From: Streptomyces coacervatus
GTDB lineage: Bacteria > Actinomycetota > Actinomycetes > Streptomycetales > Streptomycetaceae
DNA: 64,000 nucleotides
Assembly: GCF_029223485.1 (NCBI RefSeq)
Contig: NZ_JARHTP010000004.1
Coordinates: 434,001 to 498,000, forward strand
Reading direction: 5' to 3'
Shown here: one piece after another, positions 36,584 through 45,265 of the stretch
Position numbering within the stretch: the stretch's first letter is position 1
How the letters are laid out: each line of letters opens with the position of its first letter
Program-made: the position numbers and the translations under genes
Notes under the pieces: generated by a model
Databases searched by the model: none
What the model was told of the DNA's origin: nothing
What the model saw: only the letters and a program-made list of their open reading frames with translations

Positions 36584-38008
36584 ATGACGCTCGACCGTGC
36601 CGCAGGCCTGGCGGAGTCCGCCCGGGCACTTGCCGACGGGGAGACCAGCTCGAGGGCGCTCGTCGAGGAGGCCCTCGCGCGGATCGAGGCGACTCAGCCC
36701 TCCCTCAACGCCTTCCGGATCGTGCGGGCCGAGGCCGCCCTCGCCGAGGCCGAGGCGGCGGACGAGCAACTGGCCGCCGGGGTGCGGAAACCCCTGCTCG
36801 GTGTCCCCGTGGCCGTCAAGGACGACATGGACGTGGCCGGTGAGCCGACGGCGTTCGGCTGCGAGGGGCCGTTCCCGCCGGTCGCCGAGGACGGCGAGGC
36901 CGTACGGCGGTTGCGGGCGGCCGGGGCCGTCATCGTCGGCAAGACCAACACCTGCGAGTTCGGGCAGTGGCCCTTCACCGAGGGGCCCGCCTTCGGCGCC
37001 ACCCGCAATCCCTGGCATCCGGAGCACACTCCCGGTGGCTCGTCGGGCGGGTCGGCCGCCGCCGTCGCCGCCGGCCTCGTGCCCGCGGCCCTGGGTTCGG
37101 ACGGCGCCGGATCCGTGCGCATCCCCGCCTCCTGGACCCACCTCGTGGGCATCAAGCCGCAGCGGGGCCGCATCTCCACCTGGCCGCGCGGCGAGTCCTT
37201 CCAGGGCATCACCGTCAACGGCACGCTCGCCCGTACGGTCGCGGACGCGGCCCTGCTGCTCGATGCGGCGAGCGGCAACCACGAGCGCGATCCGCACCGG
37301 CCGACTGCCATCAACGCCGTCGAGGCCGTGGGCCGCGAGCCCGGGCGGCTGCGCATCGCGCTCTCCCTCAAGCCGCCGTTCACCGCCATGCCTGCGCGCC
37401 TGCAGCCGGAGGTACGCGCCCGGGTGCTCCAACTCGCCGAAAACATCAGCGCGTTGGGGCATGTCGTCGAAGAAGCCGACCCGCCCTACGGGCAGATCGG
37501 GCTCACCTTCGTCCCCCGCGCCACCGTCGGCCTCGCCGAGCGCGTGGCCGAGGCGCCGTTCCCCGCGCTCCTGGACCGGCGCACGCGCGACGCCGCCCGG
37601 CTGGGCCGGCTGCTCGGCGGGGCACCGCTCAGGGCGGCGCGGCGTGCGGAGGCGGTGCTGCACCGTCGTATCGGCGCCTTCTTCGAGTCGTACGACGTCG
37701 TCCTCGCGCCGACGACCGCCGCTCCCCCGCCGCGCATCGGCTCGATGCTGCCGCTGAGCGGTTTCGCCACCGACCGCGCGATGATCGCCGCCTGTCCGTA
37801 CGCCTGGCCGTGGAACGTGCTGGGCTGGCCCGGGGTCAATGTCCCCGCCGGGTTCGTGAACGGCGGGCTGCCCGTCGGGGCGCAGCTGCTCGGGCCCGCG
37901 GGGAGCGAGCCGTTGCTGATCTCGCTCGCCGCGCAGCTGGAGGCGGAGCTGCGCTGGCACGAGGCATGGCCGCCGCAGCAGGCCGTCACGGATTCCCCGG
38001 CTGCGTAG
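36584..38008 (+). CDS. Amidase (amidase-signature family)
   Basis: A 474-residue cytoplasmic hydrolase of carboxylic amides. The Ser-cisSer-Lys triad is visible: Lys in PVAVKDDMDVAGEPT (~residue 80), cis-Ser in TPGGSSGGSAAAVAAGLVPA (~155) and the nucleophile in ALGSDGAGSVRIPASWTHLV (~178). Further on are GPLARTV-like NGTLARTVADAALLLDA and the C-terminal WNVLGWPGVNVPAGFVNGGL. The ATG at 36584 has GGAGAGG 8 bp upstream. A conserved small OB-fold gene follows 26 bp later and may be co-transcribed. The substrate cannot be read from the sequence, and members range from indoleacetamide hydrolases to aminoacyl-tRNA amidotransferases. Confidence 0.9.
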   Translation: MTLDRAAGLAESARALADGETSSRALVEEALARIEATQPSLNAFRIVRAEAALAEAEAADEQLAAGVRKPLLGVPVAVKDDMDVAGEPTAFGCEGPFPPVAEDGEAVRRLRAAGAVIVGKTNTCEFGQWPFTEGPAFGATRNPWHPEHTPGGSSGGSAAAVAAGLVPAALGSDGAGSVRIPASWTHLVGIKPQRGRISTWPRGESFQGITVNGTLARTVADAALLLDAASGNHERDPHRPTAINAVEAVGREPGRLRIALSLKPPFTAMPARLQPEVRARVLQLAENISALGHVVEEADPPYGQIGLTFVPRATVGLAERVAEAPFPALLDRRTRDAARLGRLLGGAPLRAARRAEAVLHRRIGAFFESYDVVLAPTTAAPPPRIGSMLPLSGFATDRAMIAACPYAWPWNVLGWPGVNVPAGFVNGGLPVGAQLLGPAGSEPLLISLAAQLEAELRWHEAWPPQQAVTDSPAA

Positions 38009-38034
38009 GCGGGTTCGGCCCGTACCCTGTGACC

Positions 38035-38253
38035 ATGGACGATGCGTCGATGGTCGGGCTCATGGGGCGGGTCACCGGTACGGTCGGGCCCGGGCTCGTC
38101 GGCGAGGTGATCGTCCGGGTGCGGGGCGGGGCCGAGCACTTCCTTGCCTATCCGGCCACGGGGACGGCGCGGATCGAGCGCGGCACGGTGGTGATGGTGG
38201 TGGAGTACCTGCCGCCCAGAACGGTGTATGTGACTGAGGCGTACGACAGTTGA
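38035..38253 (+). CDS. NfeD-like OB-fold small protein
   Basis: A 72-residue beta-rich protein, VGLMGRVTGTVGPGLVGEVI, VRVRGGAEHFLAYPATGTAR, ERGTVVMVVEYLPPRTVYVT. The pattern (G-x-V-G-P-G-x-V-G-E-V... 'ERGTxVxVVEY') matches the soluble OB domain of NfeD proteins, which act with flotillins in membrane microdomains. Unlike classical NfeD it has no transmembrane segments. It lies 26 bp after the amidase and 150 bp before a flotillin gene, in keeping with the usual NfeD-flotillin pairing. Confidence 0.8.
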   Translation: MDDASMVGLMGRVTGTVGPGLVGEVIVRVRGGAEHFLAYPATGTARIERGTVVMVVEYLPPRTVYVTEAYDS

Positions 38254-38406
38254 GCCGCCACTTCAATTAACACGTGAGCCTGCTTCCGCGCAGGTGAGAG
38301 CCCCTTCAAGGGCCTGTGCGTCAAGATTGCAACAAGGATTCGTCAGCGTCTTCACCCGGGCTTCGCGCAGGAGCACACTCCCTTCGTTCGGTGCCGAAAG
38401 GGCACC

Positions 38407-39909
38407 ATGCAAAGGGGGCGTATGCCGATGGTTGTCGGCGTCGTTGCGGGAGTGGTGGTCGCCGCCATTCTCGTTCTGGTCGGTCTGTTCAAGATGATGT
38501 GGCGTGTCGCGGAACCCAACGAGGCACTGATCATCTCCGGCTCCAAGCACAAGACGGAGGGGCTCGAGGAGGGCATGGGATTCCGCATCGTCACCGGACG
38601 CGGCACGCTGGTGCTGCCCGGTGTGCAGGCGGTGCGCAAGCTCTCGCTCGACCTGAACGAGACCGAACTGCATGTGGACTGCGTGACCCACCAGGGCATT
38701 CCGCTCAAGGTGCGGGGCGTGGTCATCTTCAAGGTGGGCGACGACTTCGTGTCGATCGCCAACGCGGGGCGCCGTTTTCTCGACCAGCAGAAGATGATGT
38801 CGGAGCGCGTGCACAACGTGTTCGCCGGTCATCTGCGCTCCATCGTCGGCGGGTTGACGGTCGAGGACATGATCCGCGACCGGGAGAAGCTCACGGGGCA
38901 GACCCGGGCCGCCTGCGGCACGGAGATGGAGAAGCTGGGGCTCATCGTGGACTCCCTGCAGATCCACGAGATCGAGGACCCGACGGGGTACATCCAGAAC
39001 CTGGCCGCGCCGCACGCCTCCGCCGTACAGCGGGACGCGCGGATCGCGCAGGCGGAGTCGAACCGGCTCGCCACCGAGGCCGAGCAGCAGTCGTTCGCGC
39101 GGATGGCGGAGGCTACCCGGGACAGCGAGATCCTGCAGGCCGGCTACCAGGCCCAGCGGGACAAGGCGGCCGCACAGGCGCGGCAGGCGGGTCCGCTCGC
39201 CGACGCCGCGGCCCGGCAGGAGGTCGTCGTCCAGGAGACACGGGTCGCCGAACTCGAGGCGCACCGGCGGGAGCAGCAGCTCCAGGCGGACGTCCGCAAG
39301 CCCGCGGACGCCAAGGCCTACGAGAAGCGCACGCTGGCCGAGGCCGAGCGCGACGCGCGGATCTCGGCGGCGCAGGCCAAGGCGAAGGAGACCGAGCTGG
39401 CGGCCGCCGCCGAGGCGACCCGGGTCAAGACGGCCGCGAGCGCCGAGGCCGAGGCGACCAAGGCACGGGGAGCCGCTGCCGCTACGGCGACCAAGGCCAC
39501 CGGTGAGGCCGAAGCGGCCGCCGCGCAGGCCAAGGGCCTCGCGGACGCCGAAGCCACCAAGGCCAAGGGTCTGGCCGAGGCGGAGGCCATCAAGGCGCGG
39601 GCCGCGGCCCTCGCCGAGAACCAGGAGGCCGTCGTCGCCCAGCAGCTCGCCGAGAACTGGCCGGAGATCGTCAAGGCCGGTGCGTCCGCCTTCGGCAGCG
39701 TCGACAACATGGTGGTGCTCAACGGCGCGGACGGCATGGCCGACATGCTCGCCAAGGCACTCACCATGGGCGGCACCGGCCTCGGCCTCGCCCGCCAGCT
39801 GCTGGCTTCCATGAACCAGAACGGCCAGACCCCGAACGGGACTTCGCCGTCCCTGAACGGGATCACGGCACCGCCCTCGCAGAAGGTGCCGGTGGAGAAG
39901 GAGGGATAG
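38407..39909 (+). CDS. Flotillin-like SPFH-domain membrane protein
   Basis: A 500-residue protein. One N-terminal transmembrane helix (VVGVVAGVVVAAILVLVGLF, residues ~9-28) is followed by the SPFH/PHB domain (RVAEPNEALIISGSKHKTEG, HVDCVTHQGIPLKVRGVVIF, VHNVFAGHLRSIVGGLTVED, LIVDSLQIHEIEDPTGYIQN). A long Ala/Glu/Lys-rich coiled coil from ~215 to 430 has repeated EATKARG/EATKAKG/EAIKAR elements, and a Gly/Asn/Pro tail ends the protein. Flotillins organise lipid microdomains at the inner membrane. Both the ATG at 38407 (GAAAGGG upstream) and the one at 38422 (AAAGGGGG upstream) are possible starts. It pairs with the NfeD-like gene. Confidence 0.92.
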   Translation: MQRGRMPMVVGVVAGVVVAAILVLVGLFKMMWRVAEPNEALIISGSKHKTEGLEEGMGFRIVTGRGTLVLPGVQAVRKLSLDLNETELHVDCVTHQGIPLKVRGVVIFKVGDDFVSIANAGRRFLDQQKMMSERVHNVFAGHLRSIVGGLTVEDMIRDREKLTGQTRAACGTEMEKLGLIVDSLQIHEIEDPTGYIQNLAAPHASAVQRDARIAQAESNRLATEAEQQSFARMAEATRDSEILQAGYQAQRDKAAAQARQAGPLADAAARQEVVVQETRVAELEAHRREQQLQADVRKPADAKAYEKRTLAEAERDARISAAQAKAKETELAAAAEATRVKTAASAEAEATKARGAAAATATKATGEAEAAAAQAKGLADAEATKAKGLAEAEAIKARAAALAENQEAVVAQQLAENWPEIVKAGASAFGSVDNMVVLNGADGMADMLAKALTMGGTGLGLARQLLASMNQNGQTPNGTSPSLNGITAPPSQKVPVEKEG

Positions 39910-40070
39910 ACGGACGGCCTACGGCACCTGGGGTCCTCGGTATGTTTCGAGGGCCCCAGGCCCGTTTGTACCCCCGGTGCGCTTCGAGCGCCCTCTTGCC
40001 CGGGCCGCTGTCACGCGGAGAGCATCGGCCCTGTGCCCCGTCACGTGTGCAACTCAAGGAGGACGCCCCG

Positions 40071-40280
40071 ATGTTCGAGTCCCTGAAGAACCTCAAGGAC
40101 AAGGCGGAAGACGTCGCCGAGGCCCATGGCGAGGCCATCGGCGAAGGGCTGGAGAAGGCAGGCGATCTCGTCGACGACAAGACCGACGGCAAGTACAGCG
40201 ACCAGATCGACACCGGCGTGGAGAAGGCCAAGGACCTGGTCCAGCGCCTGGGCGAACAGGCCTCGGACGACTCCGGGTGA
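40071..40280 (+). CDS. MT0933-like antitoxin family protein
   Basis: A 69-residue acidic, helical protein: LKNLKDKAEDVAEAHGEAIG, EGLEKAGDLVDDKTDGKYSD, QIDTGVEKAKDLVQRLGEQA. This is the 'KDKAxxxAxxHxxxIxxGxxKAGDxVDxKTGGKYxxxID' pattern of the Rv0909/MT0933 antitoxin family, also found as stand-alone small proteins in actinomycetes. A strong AAGGAGG precedes the ATG. A PemK/MazF-like toxin gene follows 21 bp after the stop, so the pair may be a toxin-antitoxin module, although this antitoxin type is not the usual partner of PemK. Confidence 0.82.
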   Translation: MFESLKNLKDKAEDVAEAHGEAIGEGLEKAGDLVDDKTDGKYSDQIDTGVEKAKDLVQRLGEQASDDSG

Positions 40281-40301
40281 CCGGTCCTCTAAGGTGCCTG
40301 C

Positions 40302-40748
40302 GTGACTGCGTCTACCGATGAGAACGTCCCGGGCCGCTTCGGCCCCACCGCCACCACCGAGGCCGACCCCCGCCAGGTCGGCAAGGTGCGCACCGAGTAC
40401 TCCCCCGCGCACGACGGCGACCCCGACCCCGGCGAGATCGTCTGGACCTGGGTGCCCTTCGAGGAGAACGACGGCCGCGGCAAGGACCGCCCCGTACTCG
40501 TCGTTGCCCGCGAAGCCGCCGGGACCGTCCTGGCCGTGCAGCTGTCCAGCAAGCGGCACGACGGCGACCGGGAGTGGGTGGCGATCGGCAGCGGGCCCTG
40601 GGACCGGTCCGGGCGCGACTCCTGGATCGATGTGGACCGGGTGCTGCGGCTGCACGAGGACGGCATGCGCCGGGAGGCCTGCGCGCTGGACCGGGGGCGC
40701 TTCAACCTGGTGCGGCAGCGGCTGGCGGAGCGCTACGGCTGGAGCTGA
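40302..40748 (+). CDS. PemK/MazF-type toxin-like protein
   Basis: A 148-residue protein. After a polar N-terminus of ~45 residues, the PemK/MazF beta-barrel follows: GEIVWTWVPFEENDGRGKDR, PVLVVAREAAGTVLAVQLSS, WVAIGSGPWDRSGRDSWIDV and RLHEDGMRREACALDRGRFN. MazF-fold proteins are sequence-specific mRNA endoribonucleases. GEIVWxxVPFEE and KxRPVLV match the family start, although the second half (WDxxGRxSWIDVDR) belongs to a large actinobacterial subgroup whose toxicity is untested. It starts with GTG 21 bp after the MT0933-like gene and is followed by a strong terminator. Confidence 0.82.
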   Translation: MTASTDENVPGRFGPTATTEADPRQVGKVRTEYSPAHDGDPDPGEIVWTWVPFEENDGRGKDRPVLVVAREAAGTVLAVQLSSKRHDGDREWVAIGSGPWDRSGRDSWIDVDRVLRLHEDGMRREACALDRGRFNLVRQRLAERYGWS

Positions 40749-40756
40749 ACGCACAA

Positions 40757-40799
40757 CCCCGGCCTGACCGGATGCAACAGCATCCTGGCCGGCCGGGGC
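40757..40799 (+). terminator. Hairpin terminator after the antitoxin/PemK pair
   Basis: CCCCGGCC..CCGGATGC and GCATCC.GGCCGGCCGGGG form a long stem with a small loop (AACA) in the space between the PemK-like gene (ends 40748, +) and the PAP2 gene (ends 40812, -). It can serve both strands. Confidence 0.75.
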
Positions 40800-40811
40800 A
40801 TCACCTGCATG

Positions 40812-42224
40812 TCAGGCGAGTTCGGGCTGCGGTTCGCGTTGCCGTACCGGTGCGAGCACCGGTTCCCACGCCCTGGTCGTCCGTACATAGCCGTAGATCA
40901 CTGAGGCCAGCGCCAGAAGGAGAAGCGGCCCGAACGCCCACGGGTGCCTGGCCATCTCCAACGGCAACCAGCGATACGACACCAGGAGCGCCGCGAAGAC
41001 CGCGGCGCCGTAAGCGACCAGCTGGATGCCGGATCGATCCCAGCCGCGGTCGTGCGCGCGCAGGGCTGCCTCGATCGTGAGCGTGAACACCATGCCGGCA
41101 ATGAGATCGGCGCCGTAGTGATAGCCGAATCCCAGCGTTGCGCAGAGCGTGGCAATCAGCCAGAACGTGCCCGCGAATCGCAGAATGCGCGGGCCCTTCC
41201 GCGAATGAATGAATATCGCCGTCGCCCATGCCGTGTGCAGGCTGGGCATGCAGTTGCGTGGGGTGAACTCGTCGAATCGCATCCGGTGCGGCGGACTCAG
41301 CGACGGCAGCGTGTGCGGCCATATGTCGGCCACCGCGAAGTGCACGGTGGGCGGCGTATCCGGCCCCATGTCGGGGCTCGGCCAGTGGTCGACGCCGGCG
41401 CCGTACGCGAAGATCGGCCCCACCACCGGGAAGAGCATGTAGATGGCCGGCCCGAGCAGGCCGATCACCAGAAATGTGCGCACCAGATGATGGCTCGGCA
41501 AGCGGCGCTCGACCGCCACGTTGCGCAGTTGATAGAGCGCGACGATGACGGCGGCCACCGCGAGCTGGCCGTAGACGAGGTCGAGAAAATGGAAGCCGAT
41601 CGGGCCGGAGGCTTTGACCACCCGGCCCACCAGCCACGACGGGTCGCCCAGCGCGCGATCGGCGGTGGCCACGTACTGGTCGAGCACCGTCGGACGCGCC
41701 TTCGACGTGATGAGCAGCCAGGTGTCGCCGGTCTTGCGGCCGGCCACCAGCAGCAGGGCCAGGCCGACGCCCTTCAGCAGGAGGACACGTTCCTGGCCGG
41801 TGCGGCGCGTGACAGCGATGACGGCACAGCCCAGAATCACCCACAACGCCCCGTTCCCGAACGGGTGGTGGCCTTCTTCGGTCACCTTGACGTCGCACGC
41901 CCACCGCACCAGCACGAAGACAATGTCGATGCCGATCGCGGTACCAGCCGCGATGAACCTTTGCCGCCGGGTGAGCACCACCATCATCAACGCCATGCTG
42001 GCGTACAGGAGGAAGCCCGACTTGGGAGGAAGTATGACTTCCTGCGCCTGGGTCGTGAGCGGCCCCGGCAGACCGTAGTGGCGTGCGGCAATCTCCAATG
42101 CGATGAGGAATCCGAGGACCACCACACCCGCTGCGGTCCACAGTATCGTCCGCGGCTGACACCACGTGGCGAATGAAAATCTGCGTCTTATTCGCGGAGA
42201 CAACCGCGATTCACTAGGTATCAA
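40812..42224 (-). CDS. PAP2/inositol-phosphoceramide-synthase-like integral membrane protein
   Basis: A 470-residue polytopic protein with about ten hydrophobic segments, e.g. ILWTAAGVVVLGFLIALEIA and WLIATLCATLGFG. The phosphatase-like motifs of the AUR1/IPT branch of PAP2 are visible: RNCMPSLHTAWATAIF (C2) and GFGYHYGADLIAGMVF (C3). A similar arrangement occurs in actinobacterial inositol- or mannosyl-phospho-lipid transferases. It may move a phospho-head group on a lipid at the membrane; the substrate is unknown. The ATG at 42224 fits the start of the hydrophilic N-terminus. The ~150 bp upstream are clearly AT-richer than their surroundings and probably hold the promoter. Confidence 0.85.
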   Translation of the reverse strand: MIPSESRLSPRIRRRFSFATWCQPRTILWTAAGVVVLGFLIALEIAARHYGLPGPLTTQAQEVILPPKSGFLLYASMALMMVVLTRRQRFIAAGTAIGIDIVFVLVRWACDVKVTEEGHHPFGNGALWVILGCAVIAVTRRTGQERVLLLKGVGLALLLVAGRKTGDTWLLITSKARPTVLDQYVATADRALGDPSWLVGRVVKASGPIGFHFLDLVYGQLAVAAVIVALYQLRNVAVERRLPSHHLVRTFLVIGLLGPAIYMLFPVVGPIFAYGAGVDHWPSPDMGPDTPPTVHFAVADIWPHTLPSLSPPHRMRFDEFTPRNCMPSLHTAWATAIFIHSRKGPRILRFAGTFWLIATLCATLGFGYHYGADLIAGMVFTLTIEAALRAHDRGWDRSGIQLVAYGAAVFAALLVSYRWLPLEMARHPWAFGPLLLLALASVIYGYVRTTRAWEPVLAPVRQREPQPELA

Positions 42225-42458
42225 TTGGTTGGCCGATTTATTAGACGGTGGTTGGTCAGGTCACTTGTCGTGCCGGATGGCAGGGCTTTTCGGTAGAGGG
42301 CGGACTATGAAAATGATCATCGTGAGCTCGAACATGTTATCGGGTGGTGCAAGTGGGTCTCGCTGGTCACGGGCAGTCTCGCGACGTCCGCACCGCCTGG
42401 GAAGACCGGTTCCGCGCGATCGAGGTTGTCTCTGGAACCGGACGGTGTGCCTTCCCGG

Positions 42459-42911
42459 TCACAGCAGAGCAGTCAGGCGCTGAACGCTGCGGCTGCCCTC
42501 ACGTCGTACGCCCAGGGGGATCAGCGCGGCATGGGCCGGCACGCGCACGCCACCGGTGAACGCCACCCGAGTGCCCGGGCCTTCTGGCGCCGCCGCCACG
42601 CCGAGCAGCAGGAACCGGCTCTGCAGCCAGCACCAGCCGGGCCGCTGCACCCCGCGCAGTCGTGCCCGCATCCCGTACTTGCTGCGCGCCAGCGCCTCCA
42701 CACGCTCGCCCTGCCGACGGACGACGCACAGCCGCTCCATGTCGGGCACGACCTGCCCCATGGCGCCCTCCAGGTCGCCCAGCAGGGCCCAGACCTGTTC
42801 GAAGGGGGCGTCGATGTACGCCTCGGTCACGTGGGCGCCGCGGATGCCGCCGGCCAGGGCGTGCAGGCGGCGCACGGGGTCGAGGTCGGTGGTGGGCCAG
42901 GGCTCGTTCAT
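42459..42911 (-). CDS. SRPBCC-family protein
   Basis: A 150-residue START/Bet v 1-like protein: VTEAYIDAPFEQVWALLGDL, EGAMGQVVPDMERLCVVRRQ, GERVEALARSKYGMRARLRG and LLLGVAAAPEGPGTRVAFTG. The fold encloses a hydrophobic cavity that binds lipids or other apolar ligands. The ATG at 42911 overlaps the stop of the ECF sigma gene by four bases (ATGA), so the two are translationally coupled and the protein may modulate or serve the sigma factor response. No enzymatic residues are recognisable. Confidence 0.82.
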   Translation of the reverse strand: MNEPWPTTDLDPVRRLHALAGGIRGAHVTEAYIDAPFEQVWALLGDLEGAMGQVVPDMERLCVVRRQGERVEALARSKYGMRARLRGVQRPGWCWLQSRFLLLGVAAAPEGPGTRVAFTGGVRVPAHAALIPLGVRREGSRSVQRLTALL

Positions 42912-43420
42912 GACGTCCACGCCTTCCGGAAGGTGTCGCGGGCCCGGTGCAGCCGCGACTTGACGGTGCCCGTGCGCACGCCGAGCAGGGCGGCGGCGGT
43001 GCGCTCGTCCAGGCCCTCGACGTCACGCAGCATCAGCACCGCACGGTGCTCGGGGGAGAGCCGGTCCAGTACGTCCCTGATGTCGGCGGAGAGTTGGGGA
43101 TCGCCCCGGGCGGGCAGCGCGCTGAGATCGGCCGGAACGGTGCGGGCGGCACGGTGTGCGGTGCGGATCGCCTCCCGTACCGCGATGGCACGGACCCAGC
43201 CGCGCAGTGCGGCCGGGTCCTTCAGTGTGCGCAGCGACTTGAAGACCGCCACCAGGGCCTCCTGTGCAGCGTCCGCGCCCTGACCGAGGGCTATTGGAGC
43301 GCAGATGCGGCCCACGTACGGGGCGAGGACGTCGAGGAGTTCGGCCATGGCGAGGGTGTCGCCCCGCTGGGCGGCTCGCACGAGCCGGGCCGTCCGGTCA
43401 TCGGGGCGTTCATCAGGCAC
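42908..43420 (-). CDS. ECF-type RNA polymerase sigma factor
   Basis: A 170-residue sigma-70 family protein of the extracytoplasmic-function type. Region 2 includes ELLDVLAPYVGRICAPIALG, QGADAAQEALVAVFKSLRTL and AALRGWVRAIAVREAIR. Region 4 is SPEHRAVLMLRDVEGLDERT, AALLGVRTGTVKSRLHRARD. The GTG at 43420 overlaps the end of the DUF3995 gene by 8 bp, and its stop overlaps the SRPBCC start by four bases. No anti-sigma factor with a zinc motif is adjacent; the small membrane protein upstream could serve a sensing role, but this is speculation. Confidence 0.9.
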   Translation of the reverse strand: MPDERPDDRTARLVRAAQRGDTLAMAELLDVLAPYVGRICAPIALGQGADAAQEALVAVFKSLRTLKDPAALRGWVRAIAVREAIRTAHRAARTVPADLSALPARGDPQLSADIRDVLDRLSPEHRAVLMLRDVEGLDERTAAALLGVRTGTVKSRLHRARDTFRKAWTS

Positions 43421-43862
43421 GGGCCGCTTCCTTCCAGCGCGCCACGCGCAGCGCGGCGACGGCCAGGACGGCGCACAGCGGGGTGTAGAGAAGGAGGTTG
43501 AGCAAGTAGAAGGCGGTGCCGGCCTCCTTGGCGAACAGCCAGTAGATCCCCGCCAGAGCGCGCAGCGAGAGGCCCGCGGCCACGGCCAGGGTGCCGACGC
43601 GGAACAGCACGCGGCGGGGCCGGCGAGAGCGGGCGAGGACGAAGGCGGCGGCGGTGAGGAGCAGAGCGACAAGAGGAAGCAGGACCGGTGGTGTGAACGG
43701 CACGTCCGTCCCGAGAACCGCGTAGGACAGGCTCTTGTCGTCGGCCGCGGGCCAGGTGGCTCCCGTCGTCCAGTACAGGTGGAGCGCGGCGTCCGCAGTG
43801 AGCACCGAGGCGACGAGCGCGGCGGCACGGGTCGGGGCGGGGGTCGCGGGCCGGTACGGCAT
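43413..43862 (-). CDS. DUF3995-like membrane protein
   Basis: A 149-residue integral membrane protein with four predicted helices: AAALVASVLTADAALHLYWT, PPVLLPLVALLLTAAAFVLA, RVGTLAVAAGLSLRALAGIY and FYLLNLLLYTPLCAVLAVAA. The motif DAALHLYWTTGATWPA with a following YxVLGT resembles DUF3995 proteins, small actinobacterial membrane proteins of unknown function. First gene of the DUF3995-sigma-SRPBCC operon, overlapping the sigma gene by 8 bp. It may sense a membrane signal. Confidence 0.78.
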   Translation of the reverse strand: MPYRPATPAPTRAAALVASVLTADAALHLYWTTGATWPAADDKSLSYAVLGTDVPFTPPVLLPLVALLLTAAAFVLARSRRPRRVLFRVGTLAVAAGLSLRALAGIYWLFAKEAGTAFYLLNLLLYTPLCAVLAVAALRVARWKEAARA

Positions 43863-44146
43863 GGGTTCTCCTACGTCAGCGAGCGGATTCCGTCGCCCTG
43901 TTGAGGAGCCGTCCGCGCGAAACGTTCCCTCGGAGTACGTGAATTTTCCGGAGGTGTGCGACGACGGCCTCGCCTGCCCGGCGGTGCCGTCGCGGGAAGC
44001 CGTCCCGGAACGAGGCACCGGGCACAGGTGAGATGGCACTGCTGCGGCAGTCGACGAGAAGGAATTTCGTCGGGCCCGGAACGCGGGCCGCATCTCGCTC
44101 GTCTTCCAGGACGAGTCCCCCGCAGCATCCCCCGTCTGCGGGGGAC

Positions 44147-44977
44147 TCACCTTTCCGGCTGGAGCCGGCGCTCCGGAAACGCCCGTACGAACGCGCCGCG
44201 GACCGTGTTGCCCGTCGTGCGGTCCAGGATGCCGAAGGCCACGTGCTCGAAGGTCCGGGCGAAGCGGCCGTCGGGGCCGAGCAGCGCCCGGAAGGCGCCC
44301 GCCACCTGCGCCGGGTCGTTCTGGAAGACTCCGCAGCCCCAGGCACCCAGCACCAGGCGCCGGTAGCCATGGGCCGCGGCGGTCTCCAGCACCCGCTCGG
44401 CGCGGACGGCCAGGGCCTGTGGCAGGTCGGGGACGTGCTGCGGTGCCGTACGTCTGATCACTCCGGCGTTCGGGGCCGCGGCGGTCAGGAAGCCCACGGT
44501 GTACGGCTCGTCCAGCAGACGGCCGCGGTCGTCCCGGAAGACGGGCACCGCCGGTGAGTGGATGACGCGGTCCGTGTAGAACGGGTCACGGTGGGTGCGG
44601 TGCTGGTCGTAGAACTCCGGGACCTTGAGCAGGCAGGTGTACAGCGCGGAGGAGCGGCACAGGGCCTCCTCCTGCGCCTGGGCGCCGTTCAGGAAACCGC
44701 CGCCGGGGTTGCGGGCCGAGGCGAAATTCAGGACCGCCGCCTTCCCGCCGAGCCGGCGCGCGGCCTCCAGGCTGCTCTCGCCCGTGACCTCGAAGAACGT
44801 GTCGACAGGAGCGGCCTGTGGGATGCGGACCGGGTCCGGCCCGTACATCCGTGTACCGGCCCGCGCCGCCTCCACCGCCGTAGCAATGGACACCTCGCGC
44901 CCGTCGGATGCGCGATACGCACCCGCCGCCACGATCTGCTCCGTCTGCTGCGCTACGGCACGCAGGCGCGCGCTCAT
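44147..44977 (-). CDS. TIGR02452-type bacterial PARG-like macrodomain protein
   Basis: A 276-residue protein. The conserved block VLNFASARNPGGGFLNGAQA, QEEALCRSSALYTCLL holds the GGG-x-x-x-x-QEE signature of poly(ADP-ribose) glycohydrolases (catalytic Glu pair). TVGFLTAAAPNAG, LVLGAWGCGVFQNDPAQVAG, AFRALLGPDGRFARTFEHVA and FGILD are the macrodomain core for ADP-ribose binding. It is predicted to remove ADP-ribose from proteins or nucleic acids. The ATG at 44977 is at the start of family similarity (MSARLRAVAQQT). It is divergent from egtA with ~290 bp between. Confidence 0.88.
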   Translation of the reverse strand: MSARLRAVAQQTEQIVAAGAYRASDGREVSIATAVEAARAGTRMYGPDPVRIPQAAPVDTFFEVTGESSLEAARRLGGKAAVLNFASARNPGGGFLNGAQAQEEALCRSSALYTCLLKVPEFYDQHRTHRDPFYTDRVIHSPAVPVFRDDRGRLLDEPYTVGFLTAAAPNAGVIRRTAPQHVPDLPQALAVRAERVLETAAAHGYRRLVLGAWGCGVFQNDPAQVAGAFRALLGPDGRFARTFEHVAFGILDRTTGNTVRGAFVRAFPERRLQPER

Positions 44978-45265
44978 GGCGCCACCCCCGTGTGCGCCAT
45001 GCTCGCGCGCCGTGCGCGCTCCCCCGTCGTGCTCATGGATCGATCCTGGGCGATGCTGGACATGCGGTGCAACAGAGTTTCCACGTCCGCAAACGCCCAG
45101 GAAAATTGGAACAAACGCTCGGAACGAAGAGATTACCGAGTCGGAACGTGCCGATACGCACCCTTGTGCGATGCGGCGGGAGGGTCTTGGGTGGGACGAG
45201 TGCTGCCGTCCGGGCACCTGACGGACCGAGGCGGTGGCACAGTCGAATCTCAGGAGGTTCCCGAC

